DNA from: Donghicola eburneus
GTDB lineage: Bacteria; Pseudomonadota; Alphaproteobacteria; Rhodobacterales; Rhodobacteraceae
DNA: 64,000 nt
Assembly (NCBI RefSeq): GCF_900115865.1
Contig: NZ_FOXY01000009.1
Coordinates: 150,585-214,584, forward strand
Direction: 5' to 3'
The translations under genes were made by a program, and so were the position numbers. This document shows, piece by piece, positions 27,533 to 38,619 of the stretch; positions within the stretch are counted from its first letter, which is position 1, and the number at the start of each line of letters is the position of its first letter. The notes under the pieces were generated by a model. That model saw only the letters and a program-made list of their open reading frames with translations, had not been told where the DNA came from and ran no database searches.

Positions 27533-27810
27533 TACACCGCCTCATTGGTGGGGCGACTACGGCGCAAGACCAACACTCGGGCAAGAATAACGCCAGCCAG
27601 CGCGGCCAACAGCGGAAGCGGCCCGAGCTGCGCGATCCCATAAAGAGCGCCGCCAAGCACTGCAAAGCGCACAAGTTGCAGGACCAGTCCTAACCCGACG
27701 GGTCCGCCAACCAGCATCTGTACGACGCGCGAAAGGCTCAGGAAATGCGCGAGCCCTAGGATGAACCCTGCCAGCCCGCCGAACGCGATGAACATTGTGA
27801 GCTCCGTCAT
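27532..27810 (-). CDS. atpR: AtpR, N-ATPase accessory membrane protein
   Basis: A 92-residue protein with three hydrophobic segments and Arg residues inside them ([24 protein letters not shown]). AtpR is specific to N-ATPase operons and is thought to interact with the two carboxylates of the c subunit during ring assembly; that role is from the literature, not from this sequence. It lies between atpQ and atpB with overlaps of 4 and 1 bases. Confidence 0.85.
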   Translation of the reverse strand: MTELTMFIAFGGLAGFILGLAHFLSLSRVVQMLVGGPVGLGLVLQLVRFAVLGGALYGIAQLGPLPLLAALAGVILARVLVLRRSRPTNEAV

Positions 27811-28082
27811 TGCTTATGCATCCACTTCCATGCTGCGTGCAGGCCGATGCCTGCACCAATGAAAATCGCGGGAGCGGTAAAGAATATCCCGCTCTCCGCC
27901 ACGCGATCGACCAACCGGCCAAGGACGATCCCAATCAGGATCGGCATGACAACCAGCCACCCAAGCACCCCGATCTGGCCCAGTCGCGCCGCGACCGAGG
28001 GCTCGGGCTCCTCTGCGCCAATCCGCTGGCGTTCTGCGGCACGGCGGGTCGCGTCCTCTATCTGATCGCGCTGCTCGGCCAT
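27807..28082 (-). CDS. atpQ: AtpQ (AtpI-like) N-ATPase assembly protein
   Basis: A 91-residue AtpI-like protein: a charged N-terminal helix (MAEQRDQIEDATRRAAERQR) and two membrane helices (IGVLGWLVVMPILIGIVLG and FFTAPAIFIGAGIGLHAAW). In ordinary operons AtpI helps c-ring assembly or Mg2+ entry. It begins directly after the atpC stop. Confidence 0.83.
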   Translation of the reverse strand: MAEQRDQIEDATRRAAERQRIGAEEPEPSVAARLGQIGVLGWLVVMPILIGIVLGRLVDRVAESGIFFTAPAIFIGAGIGLHAAWKWMHKQ

Positions 28083-28531
28083 CTAACGTCCCTCTGTCGT
28101 GATAGCCGGAGGATGATCCAGTCCAGCAGGTCTTTGTGGGTGAAAGACCTGCATCATCTGGCGCACGGTTTGGGTCTGCATCCGCATCGACTCGACCCTT
28201 GCGCGGCGCTCCTCGTCTTCTTCGGCTTGGCGCAGGGCACGCACATGGGCCAAAAGCGCCTCTAGATCATCGCCGAGGACCCCTTCGCGGCTGGCAACCT
28301 CCACAACAAATCCGCCCGTCACGCGCAGTAGCCCAGAGCGCATCGCGCAATATCGCTCGGTGCCTTCGGCGGTCTTCCATCGCAGAACGGATGCTGGCAG
28401 CACCGTCAAAAAATCCACGTGACCTGCTAGAATCCCAAAGCTGCCAGACTGATCTTCGGCACGGATGGACCTGACTGACTGTGCTGCCACAAGCGTGTGT
28501 AAGGGCGTGGTAACGGACAGTGACAAACCCA

Positions 28532-28532
<1 letters not shown>
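28083..28532 (-). CDS. atpC: N-type F1Fo-ATPase epsilon subunit
   Basis: A 149-residue epsilon subunit with the N-terminal beta-sandwich (SIRAEDQSGSFGILAGHVDF, VTGGFVVEVASREGVL). Start at ATG 28532 (MGLSLSV), one base overlapping the atpD stop; the frame is open further upstream inside atpD but that is not needed. The C-terminal helical part is present and charged (RQAEEDEERRARVESMR). Confidence 0.87.
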
Positions 28533-30040
<1,508 letters not shown>

Positions 30041-30233
30041 TCAGCCGATCAGGCGCTCCGAAAACGTTCACGATCCCGTGCAATGCTACGAAAACAGGCA
30101 GCTAATTCGAGTGTTTGGGGCGGGACAGAAGATTAGAGCTCGAAATTTCTTCGCCCTTTTGACGCCAAGTCCGACTAGCATGGGCGGCAACGTTGATTAT
30201 CTGCGTTACAAGACCAAGACAGAAAGGCCCGCC

Positions 30234-30701
30234 ATGCAAGCAAGCTTCACTGTGAACGGCCGTCCGCAGCAGGTGGACGTGCCCGAGGATATGCCGTTGC
30301 TTTGGGTCCTTCGTGACATTCTGGGCATGACGGGCACCAAATATGGCTGCGGGATCGCGCAATGTGGCGCCTGTACCGTTCATTTGAACGGCGAGGCCGT
30401 GCGCTCTTGTCAAGTTGGCGCTTATGATCTGGAAGGCGCCGAGATCACAACGATTGAGGGGCTGGGGACGCCCGACGCCCCGCACCCAGTCCAAGAGGCT
30501 TGGATCGAAATGCAGGTCGCGCAGTGTGGCTACTGCCAGTCAGGGCAGATTATGCAGGCTGCGGCGTTGCTGAAGGACATCCCCGTGCCAACAGACGCCG
30601 AGATCGACGATGCGATGTCCGGCAATCTGTGCCGCTGCGCCAGTTACCCCCGCATCCGCGCCGCGATCCATCTCGCCACTACCAAGATTGGAGGTCGCTG
30701 A
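30234..30701 (+). CDS. [2Fe-2S] subunit of molybdenum hydroxylase (IorA type)
   Basis: A 155-residue small subunit of the xanthine oxidase family. A plant-type cluster motif ([13 protein letters not shown], plus RSC) and the second all-helical cluster ([12 protein letters not shown] and [12 protein letters not shown]) are intact. I start at ATG 30234 (MQASFTVNG); the frame is open for 52 codons upstream but without family match. It overlaps the large subunit by the TGATG junction. No FAD (CutM-type) subunit follows, as in isoquinoline 1-oxidoreductase-like enzymes that use cytochrome or quinone acceptors. Confidence 0.88.
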   Translation: MQASFTVNGRPQQVDVPEDMPLLWVLRDILGMTGTKYGCGIAQCGACTVHLNGEAVRSCQVGAYDLEGAEITTIEGLGTPDAPHPVQEAWIEMQVAQCGYCQSGQIMQAAALLKDIPVPTDAEIDDAMSGNLCRCASYPRIRAAIHLATTKIGGR

Positions 30702-32950
30702 TGGGCAAGCTGCGCACACTGACCCGCCGCACGTTTCTGATAGGGTCCGCCGCAATTGCTGGCGGCGTCGCCTTTGGCACCTATTTGGTCAAACGGTCGA
30801 TCCCGAACCCTTTGCTAGACGATCTGCAGGACGGCGAGGCTGCTATCACACCTTATATTAAGATTGCGCCGGACGGGATTACCCTGATCACGCCGCGAGC
30901 GGATATGGGGCAGGGGGCCTATTCGATCCAAGCGCTCTTGATTGCCGAAGAGCTGGATATTGATCCGGCCACAACCACGATCACACCGGGCGCACCAGAC
31001 CCTGCCTATTACAACGCCGCTGTTTTGGCCGAAGGCGTTCCTTTCCCCGCGTATGACCGCAGCACCATGGCCGAAACCGCGCGGGCCTTTATGTCGATCC
31101 CGGCCAAGCTGTTCGAGGTCCAAATCACCGGCGGATCTTCGACCGTACCCGACAGCTATGACAAACTGAGGACTGCAGGGGCCGTCGCTCGAGAGACCTT
31201 AAAAGAAGCCGCAGCACGCAAGCTTGGTGTCGCGCGTGCAGATGTATCCACGAAAAACGGGCAGGTGGTACTGCCGGACGGGACGGTAATCCCGTACACG
31301 GACCTTGCTGCGGATGCCGCGCAGTTGGATCCCGTGACAGAGGTTGAGCTCAAGCCTGCGACGACATGGACACGATTGGGCAAGCCGCAGCAGCGTCTGG
31401 ACATGGTCGCCAAGTGCACCGGAACAGAGACCTATGGCATCGACTTGAACGTGGAGGGCATGGTGTATGCAACCGTCCGCGCAAATCCCGGTATTGGTGG
31501 CGGCATTGCACGTCTGAACAGTGATGCGGCCCGCACCACTGCAGGGGTGCAGCAAGTTTTGCCGATCACTAGTGCGGTCGCTGTGATCTCGGATAACACA
31601 TGGAGCGCCTTTCAAGGCGCAAACGCGCTCGATATCACGTGGGGGCCAGCCCCCTTTCCCGAGAATTCAGATAGGATGTTCGAGGCACTCGAGGCCGCGC
31701 TTGGGGACGATGACGCATTTGACCACCGACAACGAGATGACGGCAACATCGACGCCGCATTGGAACAGGGCGCAGAGATCGACGTCACTTACCGCGTCCC
31801 CTATTTGCCCCATGCCCCAATGGAGCCGATGAACGCGCTGGTTCATCTGACCAAAGATGCCTGCGACATCTGGGTCGGCACGCAAATTCCGCTGTTCATC
31901 CGTAAAAAAGCCGCATCGATGACCGGGCTCGACGAAGAGCAAGTCCACGTCCACGTGCAACCAATGGGCGGCAGTTTTGGTCACCGGCTCGAGATGACCC
32001 ACGTTGAGCAAGCGATTGAAATCGCAATCGAGATGCGCGGCACCCCCGTCAAACTGGTCTGGAGCCGAGAAGAAGATATGACCCACGACTACCCACGACC
32101 CGCGGCTGTCGCAAGGGGCCGCGGACGTACGGATTTGGGTCATGTCATCAGCATGGATTTGTCAGTCGCGCAATCTGCGATGACACCAAGCTGGATGCAT
32201 CGCCTGACTGGTATGACCCTGCCCGGACCGGACGCGACGATCACAACGGGATCATGGGACCAACCTTTTGCGATCCCGAATTACCGCATCACGGGATACC
32301 GCGCACCCGACATGGTGCCCATATCGTCGTGGCGGTCAGTTGGCGCGTCGAGCAATGGGTTTTTCCACGATTGTCTGCTAGACGAATTGATCCATGCGGC
32401 AGGCGCTGATCCTCTGGCAGAGCGTACTCGGCTGTGCATGGATGACACCTCGCGCAAAGTGCTAGAGGCTGTCGGCGACATGTGCGGCTGGGACGGACCT
32501 GATCTGGGCTACAACCACGGGCGCGGTGTCGGGTTCTGCATGTCCTTTGGCGTCCCCTGTGCACAAGTCGTGGACGTAACGCAAACCGAAGAGGGCATTC
32601 GACTGGATCGCGTCTACGTCGCCGTAGATGTGGGCGATGTTTTGGACCCTGTGAACCTAGAGGCGCAGATAACTGGCAGCGTCCTTTTTGGCCTTGGCCA
32701 TGCGATGAACTGCGAGCTGACCTACGCCGATCACGCGCCAGAACAGGACAACTTCTACGCCAATACCGGCCTGCGCCTGTACCAAGTGCCCGAGGTCAAA
32801 GTGAAGGCCCTGACCAACGGCACACGCATTCGTGGCATCGGAGAACCGGGTGTGCCCCCTGCAGCACCAGCGCTTGCCAATGCGATCTTTGCTGCGACGG
32901 GGCAGCGGATCAGGGAATTGCCCCTGAACCGCCATATCGATTTCGTTTAG
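30701..32950 (+). CDS. molybdopterin subunit of aldehyde/N-heterocycle oxidoreductase (IorB type)
   Basis: A 749-residue large subunit. The N terminus is a twin-arginine signal ([19 protein letters not shown]), so the enzyme should work in the periplasm with its small subunit. Molybdopterin motifs: [38 protein letters not shown] and the catalytic Glu near the end in [19 protein letters not shown]. Substrate unknown: aldehydes or N-heterocycles are typical. Start ATG 30701. It is convergent with the DgcA-like gene. Confidence 0.88.
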   Translation: MGKLRTLTRRTFLIGSAAIAGGVAFGTYLVKRSIPNPLLDDLQDGEAAITPYIKIAPDGITLITPRADMGQGAYSIQALLIAEELDIDPATTTITPGAPDPAYYNAAVLAEGVPFPAYDRSTMAETARAFMSIPAKLFEVQITGGSSTVPDSYDKLRTAGAVARETLKEAAARKLGVARADVSTKNGQVVLPDGTVIPYTDLAADAAQLDPVTEVELKPATTWTRLGKPQQRLDMVAKCTGTETYGIDLNVEGMVYATVRANPGIGGGIARLNSDAARTTAGVQQVLPITSAVAVISDNTWSAFQGANALDITWGPAPFPENSDRMFEALEAALGDDDAFDHRQRDDGNIDAALEQGAEIDVTYRVPYLPHAPMEPMNALVHLTKDACDIWVGTQIPLFIRKKAASMTGLDEEQVHVHVQPMGGSFGHRLEMTHVEQAIEIAIEMRGTPVKLVWSREEDMTHDYPRPAAVARGRGRTDLGHVISMDLSVAQSAMTPSWMHRLTGMTLPGPDATITTGSWDQPFAIPNYRITGYRAPDMVPISSWRSVGASSNGFFHDCLLDELIHAAGADPLAERTRLCMDDTSRKVLEAVGDMCGWDGPDLGYNHGRGVGFCMSFGVPCAQVVDVTQTEEGIRLDRVYVAVDVGDVLDPVNLEAQITGSVLFGLGHAMNCELTYADHAPEQDNFYANTGLRLYQVPEVKVKALTNGTRIRGIGEPGVPPAAPALANAIFAATGQRIRELPLNRHIDFV

Positions 32951-32961
32951 TCGGCGCTGGT

Positions 32962-34998
32962 TTAGAGACCCCGTGCGAGACGCAAGGCGTCATAAATCGC
33001 GGCGTGCGTATTCCGCGCCGCGACAGCATCCCCGATCCGGAAAAGACGGAAGGCACCCTCGGGGTTCGTCTCGACCTCTTGGATCCCGCCTGTTGCCAAC
33101 GCGTCGTAATCCACTTCGCCCCCATTGCGTGATAGCGGCTTGAGGTCAAAATAAAGCTCGTCCAGCGGACGGGTGCCGTGGTTGACCACCACCTGATCTA
33201 CGATCCGCTCTTTCTGGAAATTGCCGTAGTCGGACCCAAGAATCGCCTTTAGCTGATTTCCCTCTTTCACGACGGATTTCAGCCGCCATGTCACCGTAAA
33301 GGTCACATCCCGCTCTTGCATCGCGCGCATGTAAGGCACGAGGTTCATGGCCATCACCTCGGGCGCAAACGAACGGTCGGGCGTCACGATTTCAACCTTT
33401 GCGCCGGTCGCGCTGATCATATCCGCCGCCTGCAGCCCCGAGTGGTCGCCCGCGTCGTCAAAAACCAGAACATCGTGACCCGCTTTGACATCGCCAGAGA
33501 TGATATCCCAGCTCGACACCACCTTGTCATTTCCATCGGTCAGAACATCCGTATGAGGCAAACCACCTGTCGCGACAAAAACCTCGTCCGGATTGGTCGC
33601 CAGAACATCCTCGATCTCGGCATAGGTGTTGAACCGGAAATCTACACCTAGTTTTGTGCACTGCTCGAACCGCCATGCGATGATCGAGATCATCTCGCGG
33701 CGGCGCTCCTGCTGCGCTGTCAGGCGCAACTGGCCGCCCGGTTGATCGGCTGCCTCAAAAACTGTGACGTGGTGGCCTCGCTCTGCGCTAACCCGCGCTG
33801 CTTCCATACCTGCAGGGCCCGCACCGATGATCGTGACACGTTTGGGCGTCTCGGCTTTTTCGATGGTGTGAGGCTGCTCAACCTCGCGCCCCGTCGAGGG
33901 GTTGTGCGTACAAAGCGCCATTCCGCCCTGATAGATCCTGTCCAAACAATAGTTTGCGCCGACGCAGGGGCGGATATCATCCTCGCGCCCTTCGACAATT
34001 TTGCGCACTAGATGGGGGTCGGCCATGTGCGCGCGCGTCATACCGACCATGTCGACCTTGCCCGAGGCGATCGCATGGCGCGCTGTCGCGACGTCCGGGA
34101 TCTTGGCCGCGTGGAAGGTCGGGAAGTCTGTGGCCGCCCGGATTTCGCCTGCAAAGTCCAGATGGGGTGCGTTGCGCATGCCTTGGATCGGGATCAAATC
34201 GGTCAAACCCGGATCAGTGTCGATATGGCCTTTGACCACGTTCAGGAAATCGACCATCCCGCTATCTTTGAAACGCTGAGAAATCGTCAGACCGTCCTCT
34301 TTGGTCAGGCCGCCTGGCAGGTCCTCATCGCCCGAATATCGAATGCCCACGATGAATTCTTTGCCGCAGCGCTCGCGGATCGCACCGAGTACGTCCCAGA
34401 CAAAACGAAGGCGATTGTCCAAAGATCCGCCGTAGGGTCCCTCCAACGAATTCGTCAGTGGCGAATAGAACTGTTCCATCAAGTGGCCGTAGGACTCCAG
34501 CTCGATCCCATCCACACCGGCAGCCTGCATCCGCTCTGCCGCGTCGGCGTAGTCCTCAATGATGCGTGCGATATCCCAATCCTCTGCCACCTTGGGGAAG
34601 GCGCGGTGCGACGGTTCGCGCAGATGGCTTGCTGACACAACTGGCAGCCAGTCCGCTTTGTCCCACCGGGTCCGACGGCCCAAATGAGTCAACTGGATCA
34701 TCACCGCGCAGCCATGGTCGTGACAAGCATCGACCATTTCCTTCATGTGGCCAACGACCTCGTCTTTCCATGCCAGAATGTTGTTAAAGACCGGCGGACT
34801 GTCTCGCGCCACGCTCGCCGAGCCCGCTGTCATGGTCAGGCCAACACCTGCCTTGGCACGCTCCAGATGGTAGGCGCGATAGCGTTCCTTGGGCATCCCA
34901 TCCTCGGGATAGGCCGGCTCGTGACTGGTGATCATAATACGGTTTTTCAGCGTCAGGTGTTTCAGCTGAAAGGGCTGGAGCAAAGGATCATTAGACAT
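32962..34998 (-). CDS. DgcA/StcD-like FMN-FAD amine demethylase
   Basis: A 678-residue protein of the trimethylamine dehydrogenase/2,4-dienoyl-CoA reductase family. Residues 1-360 are an FMN TIM barrel (QLTHLGRRTRWD, VDGIELESYGHLMEQFYSP); then comes the iron-sulfur region CVGANYCLDRIYQGGMALC; residues about 385-678 bind FAD/NAD (VTIIGAGPAGMEAARVSAERGH). It most resembles dimethylglycine demethylase DgcA and N-methylproline demethylase StcD, and its length fits both. In the cluster region the second of the three Cys seen in trimethylamine dehydrogenase is Ala. Divergent TetR gene upstream; the substrate is probably an N-methylated amino acid. Confidence 0.78.
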   Translation of the reverse strand: MSNDPLLQPFQLKHLTLKNRIMITSHEPAYPEDGMPKERYRAYHLERAKAGVGLTMTAGSASVARDSPPVFNNILAWKDEVVGHMKEMVDACHDHGCAVMIQLTHLGRRTRWDKADWLPVVSASHLREPSHRAFPKVAEDWDIARIIEDYADAAERMQAAGVDGIELESYGHLMEQFYSPLTNSLEGPYGGSLDNRLRFVWDVLGAIRERCGKEFIVGIRYSGDEDLPGGLTKEDGLTISQRFKDSGMVDFLNVVKGHIDTDPGLTDLIPIQGMRNAPHLDFAGEIRAATDFPTFHAAKIPDVATARHAIASGKVDMVGMTRAHMADPHLVRKIVEGREDDIRPCVGANYCLDRIYQGGMALCTHNPSTGREVEQPHTIEKAETPKRVTIIGAGPAGMEAARVSAERGHHVTVFEAADQPGGQLRLTAQQERRREMISIIAWRFEQCTKLGVDFRFNTYAEIEDVLATNPDEVFVATGGLPHTDVLTDGNDKVVSSWDIISGDVKAGHDVLVFDDAGDHSGLQAADMISATGAKVEIVTPDRSFAPEVMAMNLVPYMRAMQERDVTFTVTWRLKSVVKEGNQLKAILGSDYGNFQKERIVDQVVVNHGTRPLDELYFDLKPLSRNGGEVDYDALATGGIQEVETNPEGAFRLFRIGDAVAARNTHAAIYDALRLARGL

Positions 34999-35304
34999 TT
35001 CAGGCTCTCTGTGGACCGGGACTTGCGTTGAATGTTGAGTGATGCTGAATTAAAATGTTCATACCTGTCAAGAGACGTCTTTGCGTTAAGAATAAGAATG
35101 CGTGCGCACCTAAATGCTGCGCAGCATTTTTCATTCATAACTTATAACGATGATTTTTATTGACTAGGTTCTCTCGGAAATCTCCATCTTTCTGCAACGC
35201 AGCATTTTCAATTCACTAGAACCAAATAAACATTAATGCACATTCTTCCACATGCGGTCCATGAATGCTTGCCAACACTGGCCGCAATCCCTAGGAAATG
35301 AGGA
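34999..35304. other. 306-bp divergent promoter region
   Basis: No gene. It holds the promoters of the DgcA-like gene (-) and the tetR gene (+), AT-rich in the middle. It contains an 18-bp perfect palindrome (35112-35129) and a partial copy of its right half (CGCAGCATTTT at 35198-35208). Confidence 0.6.
35112..35129. promoter_or_regulatory. 18-bp perfect palindrome, candidate TetR operator
   Basis: AAATGCTGCGCAGCATTT equals its own reverse complement. It lies between divergent genes of a TetR regulator and a demethylase, the usual place for a TetR-type operator. Confidence 0.6.
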
Positions 35305-35931
35305 ATGAGTACAGAGCCCCTTCCAGAGCGCGGTTGGCGCGGATCACCTGATGTCTGGCTGGACGCTGCCTACGACGCGCTCCTTCAGGGCGGGATCGAC
35401 TCTGTCAAAGTCATGCCCCTCGCCAATAAACTGAAGCTCTCGCGCACCAGCTTCTACTGGTTCTTCAAGGACAGAAAACAACTGCTCGACGGACTGTTGG
35501 ACAGATGGGACGTCCGCACGACCAAGCCTTTGATCGCCGCAACGACCGAATACGCATACTCGGAAACAGAGGCGATGCTGAACGTGATTTTCACCTTTCT
35601 CGAAGGTCAGGCGTTTGACTCGCGTATGGAACTCGCAATCCGTTCTTGGGCGCAACAAGACCCAAATGTCGTCACACGCTTGCAACAGGCAGACACCCGC
35701 CGCATCGACGCATTGCGGGAAATGCTGGAAAAATGGGGACATGATCCGGCGGACGCGGATGTTCGCGCCCGCACGATTTATTTGGTGCAGGTCGGCTACA
35801 TCTCGATGCAGGTGCAGGAACCTATCGAAGTGCGCTTGGAACGCTTTCCATCCTACGTCGAGATTTATACAGGCAAGCGCCCACCGGAGCACGAAATGGA
35901 CCGCTTCAAAGCGCGTCTAGGCCTGCTCTAA
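35305..35931 (+). CDS. TetR/AcrR family regulator
   Basis: A 208-residue regulator. The N-terminal helix-turn-helix is at residues about 17-60 (WLDAAYDALLQGGIDSVKVM, KLKLSRTSFYWFFKDRKQLLDGLL); the rest is the helical ligand domain. AGGAA at a 7-base spacing supports ATG 35305. Divergent from the DgcA-like demethylase and so its probable regulator. Its stop overlaps that of the AEC transporter on the other strand by 4 bases. Confidence 0.88.
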   Translation: MSTEPLPERGWRGSPDVWLDAAYDALLQGGIDSVKVMPLANKLKLSRTSFYWFFKDRKQLLDGLLDRWDVRTTKPLIAATTEYAYSETEAMLNVIFTFLEGQAFDSRMELAIRSWAQQDPNVVTRLQQADTRRIDALREMLEKWGHDPADADVRARTIYLVQVGYISMQVQEPIEVRLERFPSYVEIYTGKRPPEHEMDRFKARLGLL

Positions 35932-36857
35932 ATCGGCATCCAAAGTCCGAGCACCCAGATCACGCTAGGAATAGCCGCAATCGCCATTACCGTTTGCGTT
36001 GCCGTGATCCCCGCCATTAAAGGCGCGTCACCGCCAAGTTGCCGTGCAAGGATATAGGCCGATGACGCAGTTGGCAGGACTTGGAACAATAGTGCGGTGG
36101 TTAGCGCAGGGCCATGCAGTCCAAAGACCAGTGCGAAGGCCGCCGTCGCAAAAGGCATCAGCAGAAACTTAATGCCCGAAGAGACGGCAACAGGGGCCAC
36201 CCACTGACGCGCCGTGCCAAGCTCTAGCGCAGCGCCCACACACAAAAGCCCCAGCGGGAGGGACGCGCCACCCAAAGCCTTGAGCGCACCGGCAATTCCA
36301 GAAGGCACGCCCAAACCCAGCATCTGAAACAGGATCCCCGCGAGTGAAGACATGATCAGCGGATTGCTGACCAGCTGCTTGCCCACCCCCAAAGCGTTCA
36401 GGCGCGCCCGCCCATGGCGCGCGAACACGAGGACGCACAAAATATTCACCGTCGGCACGATAGAGGCATTGCAGATCGCTGCCAACGCCACGCCTTGGGC
36501 CCCAAATATCCCCGCAGCCAGCGTGACACCAACATAGTTATTAAAGCGAACACTGCCCTGAAAAACCGAAGTGAAAGCGGGCCCATCCACGTGGATCAGC
36601 GGCCTCAGCAATACCACAAGCGCTCCGACCGTCACTGTGGCAAGCACCAAGGTCAGCGCCAGCTCCGCCACTGGCACCCCGCCCAAATCTGCGGTCGCAA
36701 GACTGTGAAAAAAGAGGCAAGGAAGCAGCACGTAATAGCTCATCCGCTCCGCCTGCGGCCAGAAGGCCGCTTGGATGAAGTCCGTTTTTCGCAGAACCGC
36801 GCCCGCGCCGATGATCAGAACAACCGGCATCAAAGCCAATAATACTGCTCCGCCCAT
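35928..36857 (-). CDS. AEC family transporter
   Basis: A 309-residue membrane protein with about ten helices of the auxin efflux carrier (AEC) family, including RFNNYVGVTLAAGIFG and the C-terminal FQVLPTASSAYILARQLGGDAPL, typical of bacterial members. Start at ATG 36857 (MGGAVLLALMPVV) with AAGGAG upstream; the frame extends 17 codons further without need. Bacterial members move malate, malonate or similar anions, but the substrate here is unknown. Divergent from a LysR gene. Confidence 0.85.
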   Translation of the reverse strand: MGGAVLLALMPVVLIIGAGAVLRKTDFIQAAFWPQAERMSYYVLLPCLFFHSLATADLGGVPVAELALTLVLATVTVGALVVLLRPLIHVDGPAFTSVFQGSVRFNNYVGVTLAAGIFGAQGVALAAICNASIVPTVNILCVLVFARHGRARLNALGVGKQLVSNPLIMSSLAGILFQMLGLGVPSGIAGALKALGGASLPLGLLCVGAALELGTARQWVAPVAVSSGIKFLLMPFATAAFALVFGLHGPALTTALLFQVLPTASSAYILARQLGGDAPLMAGITATQTVMAIAAIPSVIWVLGLWMPI

Positions 36858-36954
36858 CAATTTCTCCTTCTGGTTCTGGCCGCCAATGGCGGACCTCAAA
36901 TCATGCATGGACGTATCACGCCAAATCGGCGCGGAAAAATTTTTAATACTCCCT

Positions 36955-36981
36955 CAATCCATGATATAATCTCATGGATTG
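36955..36981. promoter_or_regulatory. 10-bp inverted repeat enclosing a -10 box
   Basis: CAATCCATGA and TCATGGATTG flank the 7-base spacer TATAATC. The spacer matches a -10 promoter box, so a protein bound to the arms would cover the promoter. The right end is 10 bases before the LysR start codon and abuts its GGAGG site. Confidence 0.6.
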
Positions 36982-36991
36982 GAGGACGGTT

Positions 36992-37873
36992 ATGTCTATA
37001 AGGGCATTGCGCACATTGCAGGCCATCGCACGGCACGGTTCGTTCGCAAGTGCAGGCGCGGCCGTGGGCCTGACGCAATCGGCAGTCAGCCTTCAGGTCA
37101 AATCGCTCGAAGAAGACTTCGGAGCCAAGCTTTTTGACCGCTCTCGCAGACTTCCGGTGCTGACCGATGCGGGCAAAGTTCTGGTCGAAAAGTCCGGCGA
37201 AGTGCTCGCGCTTTACGATCAACTGGGACCAGCATTGAGCGAAGAGGGTGTACTAGCTGGCAAGGTGAAGCTAGGTGTGATCCAGACGGCTCTTGCAACG
37301 TATCTGCCCGACGCGCTCGTACAGTTAAATGCGGCACACCCTGATGCCCGTTTTCACGTGGTTGCGGGAATGTCGGTAGAGCTGGCCGCGCAAGTCGCCG
37401 CGCACGAGTTGGATGCGGCCATCACGACCGAACTTGTGCGGCCCCATCCTCCGGACCTCATCAGCACTCCGCTTTATGAAGATCAGTTCTGGGTGGTCGC
37501 CCCTAAGGGCCAAGAGCACCTATCGCCATCAGAGCTTTTGCAAGCCTATCCGTTTATCAGGTTTGACCGTGCGTCATGGGCCGGACGCATGATCGATCGT
37601 GCCCTACGACAGATGCAGATCCGCCCACAAGAGGAGATGATCCTCGACAATCAGCGCGTCATCCTAAGCATGGTCGAGCGCGGCCTTGGCACCGCGATTG
37701 TCCCCATGTCACCGCAGCTCGCGCAGGAGATCACGCTGACATGCCTGCCATTTGGAACGCCGCATATGACACGACGCATCGTCATGCTGGAACGCCAAGG
37801 CCATTCCGGCGGGCAACTCGCCGCCGCAATGGCAGAGGTGATGATTGATTTAGCCGGCTCGCGCAGCTGTTAG
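36992..37873 (+). CDS. LysR family regulator
   Basis: A 293-residue LysR protein: helix-turn-helix at residues 1-60 (LRTLQAIARHGSFASAGAAV, then LTQSAVSLQVKSLEEDFGA) and a substrate-binding domain after that. I choose ATG 36992 (MSIRALRTL), 7 bases after GGAGG, rather than the ATG at 36974, which lies in the inverted repeat. Divergent from the AEC transporter, which it probably controls. Confidence 0.88.
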   Translation: MSIRALRTLQAIARHGSFASAGAAVGLTQSAVSLQVKSLEEDFGAKLFDRSRRLPVLTDAGKVLVEKSGEVLALYDQLGPALSEEGVLAGKVKLGVIQTALATYLPDALVQLNAAHPDARFHVVAGMSVELAAQVAAHELDAAITTELVRPHPPDLISTPLYEDQFWVVAPKGQEHLSPSELLQAYPFIRFDRASWAGRMIDRALRQMQIRPQEEMILDNQRVILSMVERGLGTAIVPMSPQLAQEITLTCLPFGTPHMTRRIVMLERQGHSGGQLAAAMAEVMIDLAGSRSC

Positions 37874-37933
37874 GGTCCGCCCGTTGCATCTACTCCAAAC
37901 ATTGGGCATGGACAGAAAAACCGAGGACCCTTG

Positions 37934-38359
37934 ATGCCCTACGTCAGTCTCTTTTTCGCGGCATTCATTGCAGCGACTGTCCTGCCAATGCAGTCAGAGG
38001 TCCTATTGGCCTATTACCTACGCGACCCGGCGCTTTCGATTGCAGGACTCCTGATCGCGGCGACGGTCGGCAATGTTCTGGGGTCCACGGTCAACTGGTA
38101 TTGCGGACGTTTCTTGCGCCACTTCCAAGATCGCAAATGGTTTCCAGTAAAACCAGAGCAACTGGGCCGCGCAGAACGCGTTTACCACAAGTACGGCCGC
38201 TGGAGCCTGTTAATGAGTTGGGCCCCGTTCATTGGTGATCCGCTAACAGTGATCGCGGGTATTCTGCGCGAGCCTTTGCCGAGTTTTCTACTGATCGTGA
38301 CAATCGCCAAGGCCGCGCGGTATCTTCTGGTTGCGGGCCTTGCCTTGGCTTGGCTGTGA
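37934..38359 (+). CDS. YqaA/DedA-like membrane protein
   Basis: A 141-residue protein with about four hydrophobic segments, of the small YqaA branch of the DedA/SNARE-associated family: the pattern GNVLGSTVNWYCGR and the polar stretch RWSLLMSWAPFIGDPLTVIAGILR are typical. Start at ATG 37934. Role in the envelope, perhaps lipid handling, is only known generally. It stands alone after the LysR gene. Confidence 0.8.
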   Translation: MPYVSLFFAAFIAATVLPMQSEVLLAYYLRDPALSIAGLLIAATVGNVLGSTVNWYCGRFLRHFQDRKWFPVKPEQLGRAERVYHKYGRWSLLMSWAPFIGDPLTVIAGILREPLPSFLLIVTIAKAARYLLVAGLALAWL

Positions 38360-38372
38360 GCTCACACCAGAA

Positions 38373-38561
38373 TCAAACGAGCGACACCAGACCAGCCACT
38401 GCGACCACGATCAAAACCACCCAAGTCAGGATCCAATTTTTTGGTGGCGTCATCCGGTAGCAATGGCCGCAGGACGTTGCGCCAAAGCGCAAATGATGGT
38501 TGCACCGAGGGCAGTGATAGACCCGCCAGACGCGGTCGGGTCGCGACTTGAACAAAAACAT
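38373..38561 (-). CDS. small zinc-ribbon membrane protein
   Basis: A 62-residue predicted protein with a CPRC...CGHC ribbon at residues about 18-34 (YHCPRCNHHLRF, TSCGHCYRM) and one C-terminal hydrophobic helix (WILTWVVLIVVAVAGLVSLV). The ribosome site is weak. The clear two-part design makes it likely real, but the family is not recognised. Confidence 0.5.
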   Translation of the reverse strand: MFLFKSRPDRVWRVYHCPRCNHHLRFGATSCGHCYRMTPPKNWILTWVVLIVVAVAGLVSLV

Positions 38562-38619
38562 AAAAAATCACCAAAACACGTAAAATACGCGGGTAATTTA
38601 CGCACTCTGGCTACTTTTC

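Noticed and set aside
26838..27674. Upstream extension of the c-subunit frame
   Set aside because: It lies inside atpB; the c subunit is complete from ATG at 26837.
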